DNA of 9,755 nucleotides from CBFGRV01 sp965651265 (GCA_965651265.1 CBFGRV010000095.1:1-9755), one strand, 5' to 3'. Shown: positions 1-6,826, numbered from the stretch's first letter. Program-made: numbers and translations. Notes: generated by a model from the sequence alone, not told the origin.

Positions 1-24
1 GGCGCTTCTCCACTATGGAGCACG

Positions 25-510
25 TCAGCCTTTTGTTTCTGCCTCCCGCGGAGCGCGCACGGTTCCACCCAGCACGAGGGCGGCCGCAATGATAACGAGG
101 TTCTTGACGATGTACTGCCCCTCCATCGTCAACCCGAAGGGAATCTTCCCGGGCTGAAAGGTGACTTCAGGCAGCAGGACCAGCGGAAGAAACGTACCCA
201 CCATCTGCATGAAAAGCAGTGCGATGGCTATCCGAATGGTCGCGCGGAAAAGAAACGTGATCCCAATGGTGACCTCCCACCACCCGATGATGGCCAGCCA
301 CGTCTCCGCGCGGAAGAAGGGCATCCATTCCACCGTGGCCAGTACGAGATTCTCTGCCGGGGATAAGCCAAGTGGCTTCAGCAGTCCGAACCAGATAAAG
401 ATGATCCCGAGGGAGATCCGCAGAGACGGATATCCCCAGCGCCGCATGAAAGCGGCGATTCTCCGGTCAAGGAGATCGAGTTGCTTGAAGGCGGGAGTCT
501 CGGTGGGCAT
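25..510 (-). CDS. DoxX-type integral membrane protein
   Basis: The protein is 161 residues from the ATG at 510-508. It has four predicted membrane segments, at about residues 31-50, 70-90, 92-114 and 134-150. It shows the motifs of the DoxX/YkgB-like group: 'FIWFGLLKPLGLSPAE' in the first segment, 'GWWEVTIG' in the second, 'GTFLPLVLLPE' in the third, and 'GQYIVKNLVIIAAALVLGG' near the end. Members are small inner-membrane proteins; some are linked to thiol or redox processes, but this subgroup has no assigned reaction. The frame stays open upstream to an ATG at 639 and a TTG at 645. I prefer 510 because the extra 43 residues are Arg/Pro/Ser-rich and unlike the family, and because a possible -10 box (TACAAT, 618-613) lies inside them. 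No clear Shine-Dalgarno precedes either start. The gene is divergent from the secreted protein at 726. Family call fairly sure; exact start uncertain. Confidence 0.85.
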   Translation of the reverse strand: MPTETPAFKQLDLLDRRIAAFMRRWGYPSLRISLGIIFIWFGLLKPLGLSPAENLVLATVEWMPFFRAETWLAIIGWWEVTIGITFLFRATIRIAIALLFMQMVGTFLPLVLLPEVTFQPGKIPFGLTMEGQYIVKNLVIIAAALVLGGTVRAPREAETKG

Positions 511-612
511 GTCGCGAATGCCGTATTGCGCTTGGGTGGATGGAGGCGAGCCACTCCATCGTCGCGGCTCGACCCGTATCACGGACACCGCGCCCTCCGC
601 GAGGATCCGGAC

Positions 613-642
613 ATTGTAACGTATTCCGCGCGATTCCATACT
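613..642. promoter_or_regulatory. Candidate overlapping divergent promoters
   Basis: On the plus strand, TTGTAA (614-619) and CATACT (637-642) are separated by 17 bp. Each matches four of six bases of the sigma-70 consensus, and they point toward the gene at 726. On the minus strand, TACAAT (618-613) matches five of six bases of a -10 box pointing toward the membrane-protein gene that starts at 510, but I see no good -35 partner at normal spacing. FCB-group promoters often differ from this consensus, so this is a weak call. Confidence 0.3.
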
Positions 643-657
643 CAACCGGGTTGAGTA
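639..657. promoter_or_regulatory. Perfect 19-bp palindrome, operator-like
   Basis: TACTCAACC and GGTTGAGTA are exact inverted repeats flanking a single central G (648). The site lies in the divergent gap and overlaps the -10/start region of the candidate plus-strand promoter, a classic repressor position. The arms resemble those bound by dimeric winged-helix regulators such as ArsR-type proteins, but that assignment is from memory of similar motifs and is not certain. No regulator gene lies in the window. Confidence 0.5.
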
Positions 658-670
658 CGGCAGGCCGCGA

Positions 671-690
671 GGGTACCTTGATGGGTACCC
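671..690. repeat. Inverted repeat with GGGTACC arms
   Basis: GGGTACC (671-677) and GGTACCC (684-690) form a perfect 7-bp stem with a 6-nt loop. The site is 35 nt before the start of the secreted-protein gene. If the candidate promoter is used, the hairpin would sit in the 5' untranslated leader. It could also be a second DNA-binding site, because each arm is itself close to a palindrome. Confidence 0.4.
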
Positions 691-725
691 GAACGAGTCA
701 GCCAGCGCTTCACGAGATGGACTGA

Positions 726-1787
726 ATGCGACGATCTATGCGCCGTTTTTGCTGCCCACCGAGTATCCCGATCCGCAAAGTCTCGCCCCTCGCCGCAACA
801 GCGGCGACCCTGGCTGCCGCACTGTGTATGGCGTTCGTTGCGGCGCCGGAAGCTGCTGCCCAGGGGGAGGTCACCCTTACCCCGGTCAAGGATAACACGA
901 TCTTCGAGGATTCCGGCGATCTCAGCAACGGCACCGGTGTGTTCATCTTCGCCGGCAGAATCGGCACGAACGCCCCCGGTGGTCCCTACAATCGGCGGGC
1001 GCTTCTGGCGTTCGATGTGGCGGAGGCCGTTCCGGCCGGTGCGCGGATCGACTCCGTCCGGCTCAATCTGGTGATCGCGCAGGCCTCCTTTGCATCGAAC
1101 CCCCAGTTCGCCATTCATCGCCTCACGCGTGATTGGGGAGAGGCCGGCTCCGACGCCGGAGCTCCGGGAGGTCAGGGTGCGCAGGCCGAGGCCGGCGATG
1201 CAACGTGGACCCACGCCGTCTACGACACGGAGACGTGGAGCCAGGCCGGCGGCGACTACGAATCGACGGCGAGCAGTACCTTTCTGTTCGGCACGTCCGC
1301 CGGGGCCGTCGAAGTCGCATCCAGCGAAGGACTCGTGGCGGATGTGCAGCTCTGGCTCGACGATCCATCTTCCAATTTTGGATGGATCCTGCTCGGCGAC
1401 GAGTCTCAGGACCACTCGGCTCACAAATTCCATAGCCGCGAGGCCACGACGGAGAACAATCGCCCACGTCTAACCATCTACTACACGGAGTCCACTTCGG
1501 CACGGCGTGAAGAGGTGCCCGCTACACTCCGACTCGACGGAAACTTCCCCAACCCGTTCCGGGGAGCCACCACGATTCGGTACGCACTGGAGCGGCCTCA
1601 GCAGGTCAGGCTGCAAGTCTTCGACATCACCGGCCGTGCGATACTCGCTGAGGATCGAGGTGTGCTTCCCGTCGGATCTCACCTGCTTGATCTCAGCGGA
1701 GATCACCTCGCCGCAGGGAGCTATTACTACTGCCTGGATGGAAGTGCGTCCGGCCGCGTGTGCGCTGCGATGACGGTGCTACCCTGA
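726..1787 (+). CDS. Secreted DNRLRE-domain protein with T9SS-type C-terminal sorting domain
   Basis: The protein has 353 residues. The N-terminus is a long signal peptide: several Arg, then a hydrophobic Ala-rich stretch at about 24-45, with likely cleavage before Q46 in 'EAAAQG'. Residues about 48-253 match the DNRLRE/CBM96-like beta-sandwich found in secreted proteins of many bacteria. The evidence is the 'LTPVKDNTIFED' opening, 'RALLAFDV', a 'GGDY' loop, and the closing 'SNFGWILLGDE ... FHSREA ... NRPRLTIYYT'. Residues about 268-353 look like a type IX sorting domain ('NFPNPFRGATTIRYAL', 'VRLQVFDITGRAI', 'LAAGSYYYCLDG'). By family knowledge, such proteins are carried across the outer membrane and released or anchored. 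The ligand is unknown. An in-frame ATG at 738 is an alternative start. Two cysteines (336 and 346) in the sorting domain are a small oddity. The gene is convergent with the DUF2784-like gene, 28 bp away, with no obvious terminator between them. Confidence 0.88.
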   Translation: MRRSMRRFCCPPSIPIRKVSPLAATAATLAAALCMAFVAAPEAAAQGEVTLTPVKDNTIFEDSGDLSNGTGVFIFAGRIGTNAPGGPYNRRALLAFDVAEAVPAGARIDSVRLNLVIAQASFASNPQFAIHRLTRDWGEAGSDAGAPGGQGAQAEAGDATWTHAVYDTETWSQAGGDYESTASSTFLFGTSAGAVEVASSEGLVADVQLWLDDPSSNFGWILLGDESQDHSAHKFHSREATTENNRPRLTIYYTESTSARREEVPATLRLDGNFPNPFRGATTIRYALERPQQVRLQVFDITGRAILAEDRGVLPVGSHLLDLSGDHLAAGSYYYCLDGSASGRVCAAMTVLP

Positions 1788-1815
1788 GCGGCCGCAGGAC
1801 GAGGACGCACCGGGA

Positions 1816-2184
1816 TCAAACGCTCCGCCGATCTCGCCAGTTCAAGACTGCCGAGACGACGAACGCGGCCAGCGCAACGACCAGCACGACCGTGTCGACC
1901 AGTGTCGGATCCCAAGAGCGGCCCGTCAGCGCGTCCACATAGTACTTGATGTAGGACGAAGGCAGGTCCGTCTCTCCGAGCGCGCGCTTCACATCCCAGT
2001 GCCAGTCGGTGCTCGGGCAGTATCCCCAACCGTAGAAGATCCCGAGCCCGAACCAGCTCAGGAACGTGAGGCTGATCACCACGAGATGGAGCCTCCTCGT
2101 GCGCTTCCAGATCCATCCGACCACATTGAACAGCACGATGGACCCATGGAACATCACGAAGAAGACATCCAGCGCGTGGTACAT
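1816..2184 (-). CDS. DUF2784-like small membrane protein
   Basis: The protein is 122 residues from the ATG at 2184-2182. A TTG one codon upstream is a less likely start. There are three hydrophobic segments, at about residues 5-25, 32-52 and 96-115. The conserved core between the second and third is 'YGWGYCPSTDWHWDVK' (C56, D60, W61, H62, W63), followed by 'LPSSYIKYYVDALTG'. This pattern fits the DUF2784 family of uncharacterised membrane proteins; no biochemical function is known. The ATG shares its A with the stop of the upstream dioxygenase gene (TGATG), so the two genes are almost certainly co-transcribed and translationally coupled. The family call rests on motif recall and is fairly confident; the role is unknown. 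Confidence 0.8.
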   Translation of the reverse strand: MYHALDVFFVMFHGSIVLFNVVGWIWKRTRRLHLVVISLTFLSWFGLGIFYGWGYCPSTDWHWDVKRALGETDLPSSYIKYYVDALTGRSWDPTLVDTVVLVVALAAFVVSAVLNWRDRRSV

Positions 2185-3134
2185 CAACCTGTCGCTTCAA
2201 TGGGCTCGAGGTTGGCCACGATCTGCTCGCGGCGGCTCTCGAGGAAAGGCGGAAGCACGATCTTCTCGCCGAGCGTCGCCGGATCCTCGTCGACGGCAAA
2301 CCCGGGGCCGTCGGTCGCGATTTCGAACAGGATGCCGTTGGGCTCCCTGAAGTACAGGCTGCGGAAGTAGTAGCGATCGACCCGGCCACTGTTCGGGATG
2401 CCCCGCTCGCGCAGCCGGCCGATCCAGGCCGTATGCTGCTCATCGTCCGGTGTCCGAAAGGCCACATGATGCACGCCGCCGGCACCTGGTCGTGCTGGCG
2501 GCAACTCCGGCTGGATGGCGACGTGAAGTTCCGCGTGGGGACCGCCCGCGCCCATCTCGAAGACAGCCACCTCGCCCTCGTAGTCGTAGCTGCGCGCGCG
2601 GCGCATGTTCATCACATCGATCAGGATCCGCTCCGTCGGCGCCAGATCCGGGACGGACAACATGATGGGGCCGAGGCCACGGATCTGATGCTCCTCCGGA
2701 ACGGGGCTCGCCGACCACGGCACCGGCGGGTCGCCGGCTCCACCGTCATCGATGAGCGTGAGCCGCTGTCCTTCGGGATCCTCGAAATCGAGCACCAGGC
2801 GTCCGTCGCGCTCGGTCACATCTCCCATACGAACCACGTGCTCGCGCAACCGACGTGCCCACCATTCGATCGACTCGCGCCCGTTGACGCGCAGATAGGT
2901 CCGAACGATGCTCCGCGTTCCCCGGCGCTCGCGCGGCACCTTCCAGTCGAAAAAGGTCAGGTCCGTACCCGGACTCCCGACACCGTCTGCGTAGAACAGG
3001 TGGTAAGCGCTGACGTCGTCCTGATTGACGGTGCGCTTGACGAGCCGCATGCCAAGCGTGCGGGTGTAGAAGATGTAGTTTCCGGATGCATCGCCGGTTA
3101 CAGCCGTGAGGTGGTGGATGCCGCTGAGGTCCAT
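2184..3134 (-). CDS. VOC-family ring-cleaving dioxygenase (MhqO/MhqA type)
   Basis: This 316-residue protein has the two-module vicinal-oxygen-chelate fold. The N-terminal module starts 'GIHHLTAVTGD' and contains the typical 'FYTRTLGMRLVKRTVNQDD' and 'TDLTFFDW'. The C-terminal module begins near 'GLGPIMLSVPDL' (about 153) and carries 'GGVHHVAFRTPDD' and 'REPNGILFEIATDGPGF'. Likely metal ligands are a His of the H7-H8 pair, a His of the H222-H223 pair, and E271. Length and layout match the MhqO/MhqA group, whose members act on hydroquinone- or catechol-like compounds and are often part of quinone-stress responses. The true substrate here cannot be read from sequence. A TATAAC-like -10 box lies about 40 bp upstream. 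The gene overlaps the DUF2784-like gene by one base (TGATG) and is divergent from the UPF0182 gene. Confidence 0.9.
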   Translation of the reverse strand: MDLSGIHHLTAVTGDASGNYIFYTRTLGMRLVKRTVNQDDVSAYHLFYADGVGSPGTDLTFFDWKVPRERRGTRSIVRTYLRVNGRESIEWWARRLREHVVRMGDVTERDGRLVLDFEDPEGQRLTLIDDGGAGDPPVPWSASPVPEEHQIRGLGPIMLSVPDLAPTERILIDVMNMRRARSYDYEGEVAVFEMGAGGPHAELHVAIQPELPPARPGAGGVHHVAFRTPDDEQHTAWIGRLRERGIPNSGRVDRYYFRSLYFREPNGILFEIATDGPGFAVDEDPATLGEKIVLPPFLESRREQIVANLEPIEATG

Positions 3135-3173
3135 GGGAGCGCCGAGGTTGGGTTCGAGGTGTCACCGAGAGCA

Positions 3174-3179
3174 GTTATA
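3174..3179 (-). promoter_or_regulatory. Candidate -10 box for the dioxygenase operon
   Basis: Read on the minus strand the site is TATAAC, five of six bases of the -10 consensus, 39 bp upstream of the dioxygenase ATG. I could not find a convincing -35 box 16-18 bp further upstream, so the call rests on one element only. The rest of the 156-bp divergent gap (3135-3290) holds no gene and no strong repeat; the plus-strand promoter for the UPF0182 gene was not recognised. Confidence 0.25.
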
Positions 3180-3290
3180 CGGCGGAGTACCGGCGGGATT
3201 CCTCGATGCGTTCCGCTCCCCGCTTGCATCCAATGACGGGGCTGCCTAGTTACATCGACAGGCGCCCTCCTACACTCATCCTGCGGCTTG

Positions 3291-6092
3291 ATGCCTCGAT
3301 ACCTCCGAATCGCGCTCTACATCCTCGTTCCGGTCATCGTACTGAGCCTGTCCACGAGCAACATCCTGCAGTGGATGTGGATGAGCCAGCTCGGGTACCA
3401 ACAGGTATTCTGGGTCGTGAAGGCCGCGCGGACGGGCATGTTTCTGGCCGCCTTTCTCGTGGCCGGCGTCTATCTCGTCCTGAATGCGAGGGTGCTGGCC
3501 GATGAACTGCGCTGGGCGACCTTCACCGGACCGGCGCTGCAGGAGATTCGCATCGATTTGACGATGCCCGATCAGCATCGCCGCGCGAAGCGCCTCCTGA
3601 CGGTGCTCGCGCTCGTGCTCGCCTTCCTGTTCGCGCTCGGCTTCTATATGCAGTGGGATGCGTCGCTGCGATTCCTGTGGAGTCGGCCCTTCGGCCGCAC
3701 CGATCCGATATTCGAGCGCGACATCGGCTTTTACATGTTCCAGCTGCCCTTCTGGGATGCCATCCAGACCGCCTTTACGGTGCTCGTCTTTGTGACCCTG
3801 GCCATCATGGTGCTGCTCTACGCCGCTACGCGCCTCCTCCGGGTGGATCTGCGCGATGGAGTGCTGGCTCGCCCGGCCGTCCGGCGGCAGATCGGTGCAA
3901 ATGCCGTGCTCTGGCTCGTGCTGCTCGCCTGGGGGTTGTACCTGGAACGATACCTGCTCCTATTGTCGCCCGGCGGCCTCGTCTACGGCGCGACGTATAC
4001 GGACCTGCACATCCAGCTGCCGACCATCTGGATCATGTTCGCGTTGGCGCTTCTGATGGCGGCCATACTCGTCGCCACTCGCTGGCTACGACTCGGTCGA
4101 TGGATTCCCATTCTCGGACTGACCTTCGTCGTCGTATGGCTCGCGGGGCGCGCCATCATCCCGGGCCTCGTGCAGCAGTTCCGCGTCACGCCCAACGAGC
4201 TCCAGCTCGAGGAGCCCTTCATCCGACACAACATCGCCTCCACGCGTTTCGCCTACGGCCTGCACGAAGTCGAGGAGATCGAGTACGAGGCCGACGATAC
4301 GCTCACATACGCCGACATACTCGCCAACGACGATGCCGTGCGAAACATCCGCCTCTGGGATCCACGGCTATTAATACAGACGTACCGCCAGCTTCAGGAA
4401 ATCCGCACCTATTACTCCTTCTACTCCGTCGACAACGATCGCTACTTCTATGATGGCGGCCTGCAACAGGTAATGCTCGCCTCCCGCGAAATATCGCGGC
4501 AGCTACCGAGCCAGTCCCGCACCTGGGTGAACGAGCGTCTGCAATACACGCACGGCTACGGCCTCGTGATGAGCCCCGTGACCGAGAAGGACAGCCAGGG
4601 GCAGCCGCTGCTCGTCATCCGCGATCTGCCACCACGCTACTCGAGCCCGAATCTGGCCGTGGAGCGGCCGGCCATCTATTACGGCGAGGCGGGCCAGGGC
4701 TATTATATCGTCAATTCGAACACACCCGAGCTGCATTATCCGTCCGGCGACGAGAACGTCTACCACCACTACAGCGGGAAGGGAGGCATTCCCATCCGCA
4801 CGTGGTTTCATCGGCTTTTGTTCGCGTGGGAGCTGGGAGATATCAACATCCTGCTCTCCGACTACATCCATTCCGAAAGCCGCCTACAGATCTGGCGCGG
4901 GGTGCAGGAGCGCATCAGCCGCATCGCGCCGTTTCTCGAACTGGATCATGACCCCTACCTCGTGCTCAGTGAGGGCCACCTCTACTGGATCCAGGATGCC
5001 TACACCACATCGGGCAGTTTCCCGTACTCGCAGCCAACGGGCGCCATCAACTACATCCGCAACTCGGTGAAGGTAGTCGTGGACGCCTACGATGGAACCG
5101 TCGATTTCTATGTGGTGGATGAGGAGGATCCGGTGCTCCAGGTGTACGCCTCGATCTTCCCGAGACTCTTCAAGCCCGTGGAGGACCTGTCGGATGACCT
5201 TCGTTCGCACTTCCGCTATCCGCAGGATCTCTTCGAGATTCAGCTGGAGCGATTCAATCGCTATCACATGACGGCGCCGACGGTTTTCTACAACCAGGAG
5301 GACCTCTGGACGCGCCCGACGGAGAAGTACGCCGGCGAGCGGCGCGTCATGGAGCCTTACTACGTACTGGCGCGCCTGCCCGCGGGACGGCGTGCGCCGT
5401 CTGACGAACCGGTTCCAGGCGAATCCTCCGCCGTGGCCCCCGTCAATCTGACGGATTCGCCCACCCGTCCGACGCAGCGCCGCGGTTCCGGCGAGCTGCA
5501 ATTCATGCTGATCAGCCCGCTCACGCCCGAAAATCGAGACAACATGATCTCGTGGATGGCGGCCAAGTCGGACGGTGACAGCTACGGCGAGCTGGTGGTG
5601 TACAAGCTCCCAAAGCAACGACTCATCTATGGGCCGGCTCAGATCGACGCGCGCATCGATCAGGATCCCGAGATCAGCGAACAACTCGCCCTGTGGGATC
5701 AGCGAGGCTCCAGGGTAATCCGTGGCAATCTGATGGTGATTCCGATCGAAAACTCATTCATCTATGTGGAGCCCGTCTTCCTGATTGCCGAGGGCGTCGA
5801 CATCCCGCAGTTGCAGCGTGTAATCGTGGCCATCGGGAGTGGCGTGGCCATGGAGCCAACCATCGAAGAAGCTCTCTTCGCGCTGTTTAGCGAAGGCGGA
5901 CTCCTTCCGGAGGTCGAACTTGACGGGCGAGCCGTCCCCGTACCCGCGGATACGCTCGTTCAGCGAGTCATCGGGGAGGAGATGGAAAGCATCCGGCGTA
6001 TCTGGCGCGAACTGCACAGATCGTTGGAGCAGGGCAACTGGCGTCGTTACGGCGAGTTGATGGAGGAGCTCGGCCGAGCGATCGAGGAGTGA
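3291..6092 (+). CDS. UPF0182 (COG1615) family large membrane protein
   Basis: The protein is 933 residues, full length for the family. The start is the ATG at 3291, directly after a TTG at 3288. The N-terminal third has about seven membrane segments (residues roughly 5-25, 41-66, 103-121, 158-180, 204-226, 245-263, 271-292). It contains the signature 'DPIFERDIGFYMFQLPF' (138-154) and then 'RVTPNELQLEEPFIRHNIASTRFAYGL' in two adjoining parts (298-323). The rest is a large soluble domain with family blocks such as 'ERPAIYYGE', 'DHDPYLVL', 'INYIRNSVKVVVDAYDGTV', 'NMISWMAAKSDG', 'IDARIDQDPEI', 'RGNLMVIPIE' and 'YVEPVFLIAE'. A Pro/Ser-rich linker at about 696-735 interrupts it. The terminal 'ESIRRIWRELHRSLEQGNWRRYGELMEEL' segment is probably helical. 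The family is widespread but has no established function. The gene stands alone, divergent from the dioxygenase operon. Confidence 0.95.
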   Translation: MPRYLRIALYILVPVIVLSLSTSNILQWMWMSQLGYQQVFWVVKAARTGMFLAAFLVAGVYLVLNARVLADELRWATFTGPALQEIRIDLTMPDQHRRAKRLLTVLALVLAFLFALGFYMQWDASLRFLWSRPFGRTDPIFERDIGFYMFQLPFWDAIQTAFTVLVFVTLAIMVLLYAATRLLRVDLRDGVLARPAVRRQIGANAVLWLVLLAWGLYLERYLLLLSPGGLVYGATYTDLHIQLPTIWIMFALALLMAAILVATRWLRLGRWIPILGLTFVVVWLAGRAIIPGLVQQFRVTPNELQLEEPFIRHNIASTRFAYGLHEVEEIEYEADDTLTYADILANDDAVRNIRLWDPRLLIQTYRQLQEIRTYYSFYSVDNDRYFYDGGLQQVMLASREISRQLPSQSRTWVNERLQYTHGYGLVMSPVTEKDSQGQPLLVIRDLPPRYSSPNLAVERPAIYYGEAGQGYYIVNSNTPELHYPSGDENVYHHYSGKGGIPIRTWFHRLLFAWELGDINILLSDYIHSESRLQIWRGVQERISRIAPFLELDHDPYLVLSEGHLYWIQDAYTTSGSFPYSQPTGAINYIRNSVKVVVDAYDGTVDFYVVDEEDPVLQVYASIFPRLFKPVEDLSDDLRSHFRYPQDLFEIQLERFNRYHMTAPTVFYNQEDLWTRPTEKYAGERRVMEPYYVLARLPAGRRAPSDEPVPGESSAVAPVNLTDSPTRPTQRRGSGELQFMLISPLTPENRDNMISWMAAKSDGDSYGELVVYKLPKQRLIYGPAQIDARIDQDPEISEQLALWDQRGSRVIRGNLMVIPIENSFIYVEPVFLIAEGVDIPQLQRVIVAIGSGVAMEPTIEEALFALFSEGGLLPEVELDGRAVPVPADTLVQRVIGEEMESIRRIWRELHRSLEQGNWRRYGELMEELGRAIEE

Positions 6093-6096
6093 GCCC

Positions 6097-6144
6097 GGCC
6101 AATCGTTAGAGAAGCGTAACGGCCATCATTCCTCCGTATGGCCG
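6097..6144. terminator. Overlapping inverted repeats after the UPF0182 gene, possible terminator
   Basis: Two competing stem-loops lie just after the stop. The first is CGTTA (6104-6108) with TAACG (6117-6121), extendable by GGC/GCC across a bulge. The second is a perfect 7-bp stem, CGGCCAT (6120-6126) with ATGGCCG (6138-6144). They share bases, so only one can form at a time. Neither is followed by a T run, so factor-independent termination is doubtful. The rest of the gap to 6214 shows no gene. Confidence 0.3.
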
Positions 6145-6214
6145 ATCTTACGTGGTTCGACCTTCGGGCATCCTGGCGGCTTCGAGGTGGTTTTCTCGAA
6201 CGATCCTGACCGTA

Positions 6215-6688
6215 ATGATGAAGTACTCCTTCTTGCACAGGGCGGCCGCCTTCACGGCCACCGCCATGTTGTGTGCGGCGCTCGGCGCACCCGTAGTTGC
6301 TCAACGAGCTCCCGGTAATGTCGGCATCGGGTTTCAGCTAGGAGATCCCAGCGGCGTTTCGTTGCAGCTCTACAACGGAGAGCCCGCGTGGGACTTTCTT
6401 GCAGCCTGGGACTTCGACGACTTCTTCTTTCTGAATCTCCACGCCCTCTACGATCGACCTCTGGGAAATCGCCGTGACTTCATCCTGTTCTATGGTCCCG
6501 GCGGTTTCATCGGGTTCAGAGATCGGCGGGGTGATGACGACATTGTGATCGGCGTCAGTGGGACCATCGGAGTAGCCTATCTGATCGAGGAGTTCGAGAT
6601 CTACGCGAGGATCACGCCGCGACTCTCACTCGTGCCGGAGACGGACGGCGACGTGGGTGGCGGTCTCGGCGTCCGCTTCTGGTTCTGA
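6215..6688 (+). CDS. Small outer-membrane beta-barrel protein, DUF3996-like
   Basis: The protein has 157 residues from the first of two adjacent ATGs (6215, 6218). The frame stays open further upstream, but those residues do not look like part of the protein. The N-terminus is a signal peptide (positive 'KYSFLHR', then a hydrophobic Ala/Leu stretch) with likely cleavage after 'PVVA' before Q31. The mature part is about 125 residues of alternating hydrophobic strands with Gly and aromatic girdle residues: 'GIGFQLGDPSGVSLQLY', 'FFFLNLHALYD', 'FILFYGPGGFIGF', 'VIGVSGTIGVAYL', 'EIYARITPRLSLVP'. It ends in 'GGGLGVRFWF', whose C-terminal Phe is the usual signal for the outer-membrane assembly machinery. 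The 'GDPSGVS' opening and overall layout resemble DUF3996/BAPKO_0422-type small barrels. Function unknown; probably a structural, pore or lipid-binding envelope protein. No Shine-Dalgarno is obvious. Confidence 0.75.
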   Translation: MMKYSFLHRAAAFTATAMLCAALGAPVVAQRAPGNVGIGFQLGDPSGVSLQLYNGEPAWDFLAAWDFDDFFFLNLHALYDRPLGNRRDFILFYGPGGFIGFRDRRGDDDIVIGVSGTIGVAYLIEEFEIYARITPRLSLVPETDGDVGGGLGVRFWF

Positions 6689-6709
6689 TGTACGCTTCCC
6701 GGTCTGTTT

Positions 6710-6822
6710 CTCAGATCCGAAAAGGTTTCATCCACCAACATCTGAGCCCGCTGCGTATACTTGATACGCAGGCCGCCGGTGGGGAAGCCGGCCGCAGATG
6801 TAGGACTGAACAGTATCACCGG
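6710..6822 (+). other. Structured leader upstream of the FecR-domain gene (candidate cis-regulatory RNA or operator region)
   Basis: The 144-nt gap before the FecR gene is full of exact complementary segments. CTCAGAT (6710-6716) pairs with ATCTGAG (6740-6746). CTGCGTAT (6751-6758) pairs with ATACGCAG (6764-6771), an 8-bp stem with a 5-nt loop. GCCGG (6775-6779) pairs with CCGGC (6788-6792). CATCTG (6739-6744) pairs with CAGATG (6795-6800), which closes the last two hairpins into a three-way junction. CCGGTG (6776-6781) can instead pair with CACCGG (6817-6822), reaching into the Shine-Dalgarno. It matches no riboswitch class I know. An alternative reading is a DNA operator: the 8-bp dyad overlaps TATACT (6756-6761), a good -10 box. 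If that promoter is used, most of the junction would not be transcribed. Confidence 0.4.
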
Positions 6823-6826
6823 GAGG
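6821..6826 (+). promoter_or_regulatory. Shine-Dalgarno of the FecR-domain gene
   Basis: GGGAGG lies six bases before the ATG at 6833. It is the strongest ribosome-binding site in the window and fixes this start against the in-frame TTG at 6761. Confidence 0.8.

Noticed and set aside
8..20. CTCCA-CTA-TGGAG hairpin just after the stop of the DoxX-type gene
   Set aside because: Only five pairs, no T run, and close to the window edge; not enough for a terminator call.
511..645. N-terminal extension of the DoxX-type protein to ATG 639 or TTG 645
   Set aside because: The added residues are unlike the family, the start would lie on the operator-like palindrome, and a possible -10 box lies inside the extension. 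It is not completely excluded.
642..1433. 263-residue minus-strand open frame opposite the secreted DNRLRE protein
   Set aside because: The opposite strand encodes a protein with signal peptide, recognisable domain and sorting tail; the antisense translation is low-complexity and has no recognisable motif.
1727..2485. 252-residue minus-strand frame running through the dioxygenase/DUF2784 junction
   Set aside because: It is out of frame with both recognised proteins and rich in Ser, Arg and Ala, so it is a shadow frame.
2433..3236. 267-residue plus-strand open frame opposite the dioxygenase
   Set aside because: The minus-strand product has clear VOC motifs and metal ligands over the same bases; the plus-strand translation resembles no family.
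3224..3252. TTGCAT and TAGTTA with 17-bp spacing upstream of the UPF0182 gene
   Set aside because: The spacing fits, but only three and two of six bases match the consensus hexamers, which is not better than chance.
4884..5684. 266-residue minus-strand open frame inside the UPF0182 gene
   Set aside because: It is fully antisense to well-conserved UPF0182 blocks. Its Arg/His/Val-rich composition is typical of the shadow frame of a GC-rich gene.
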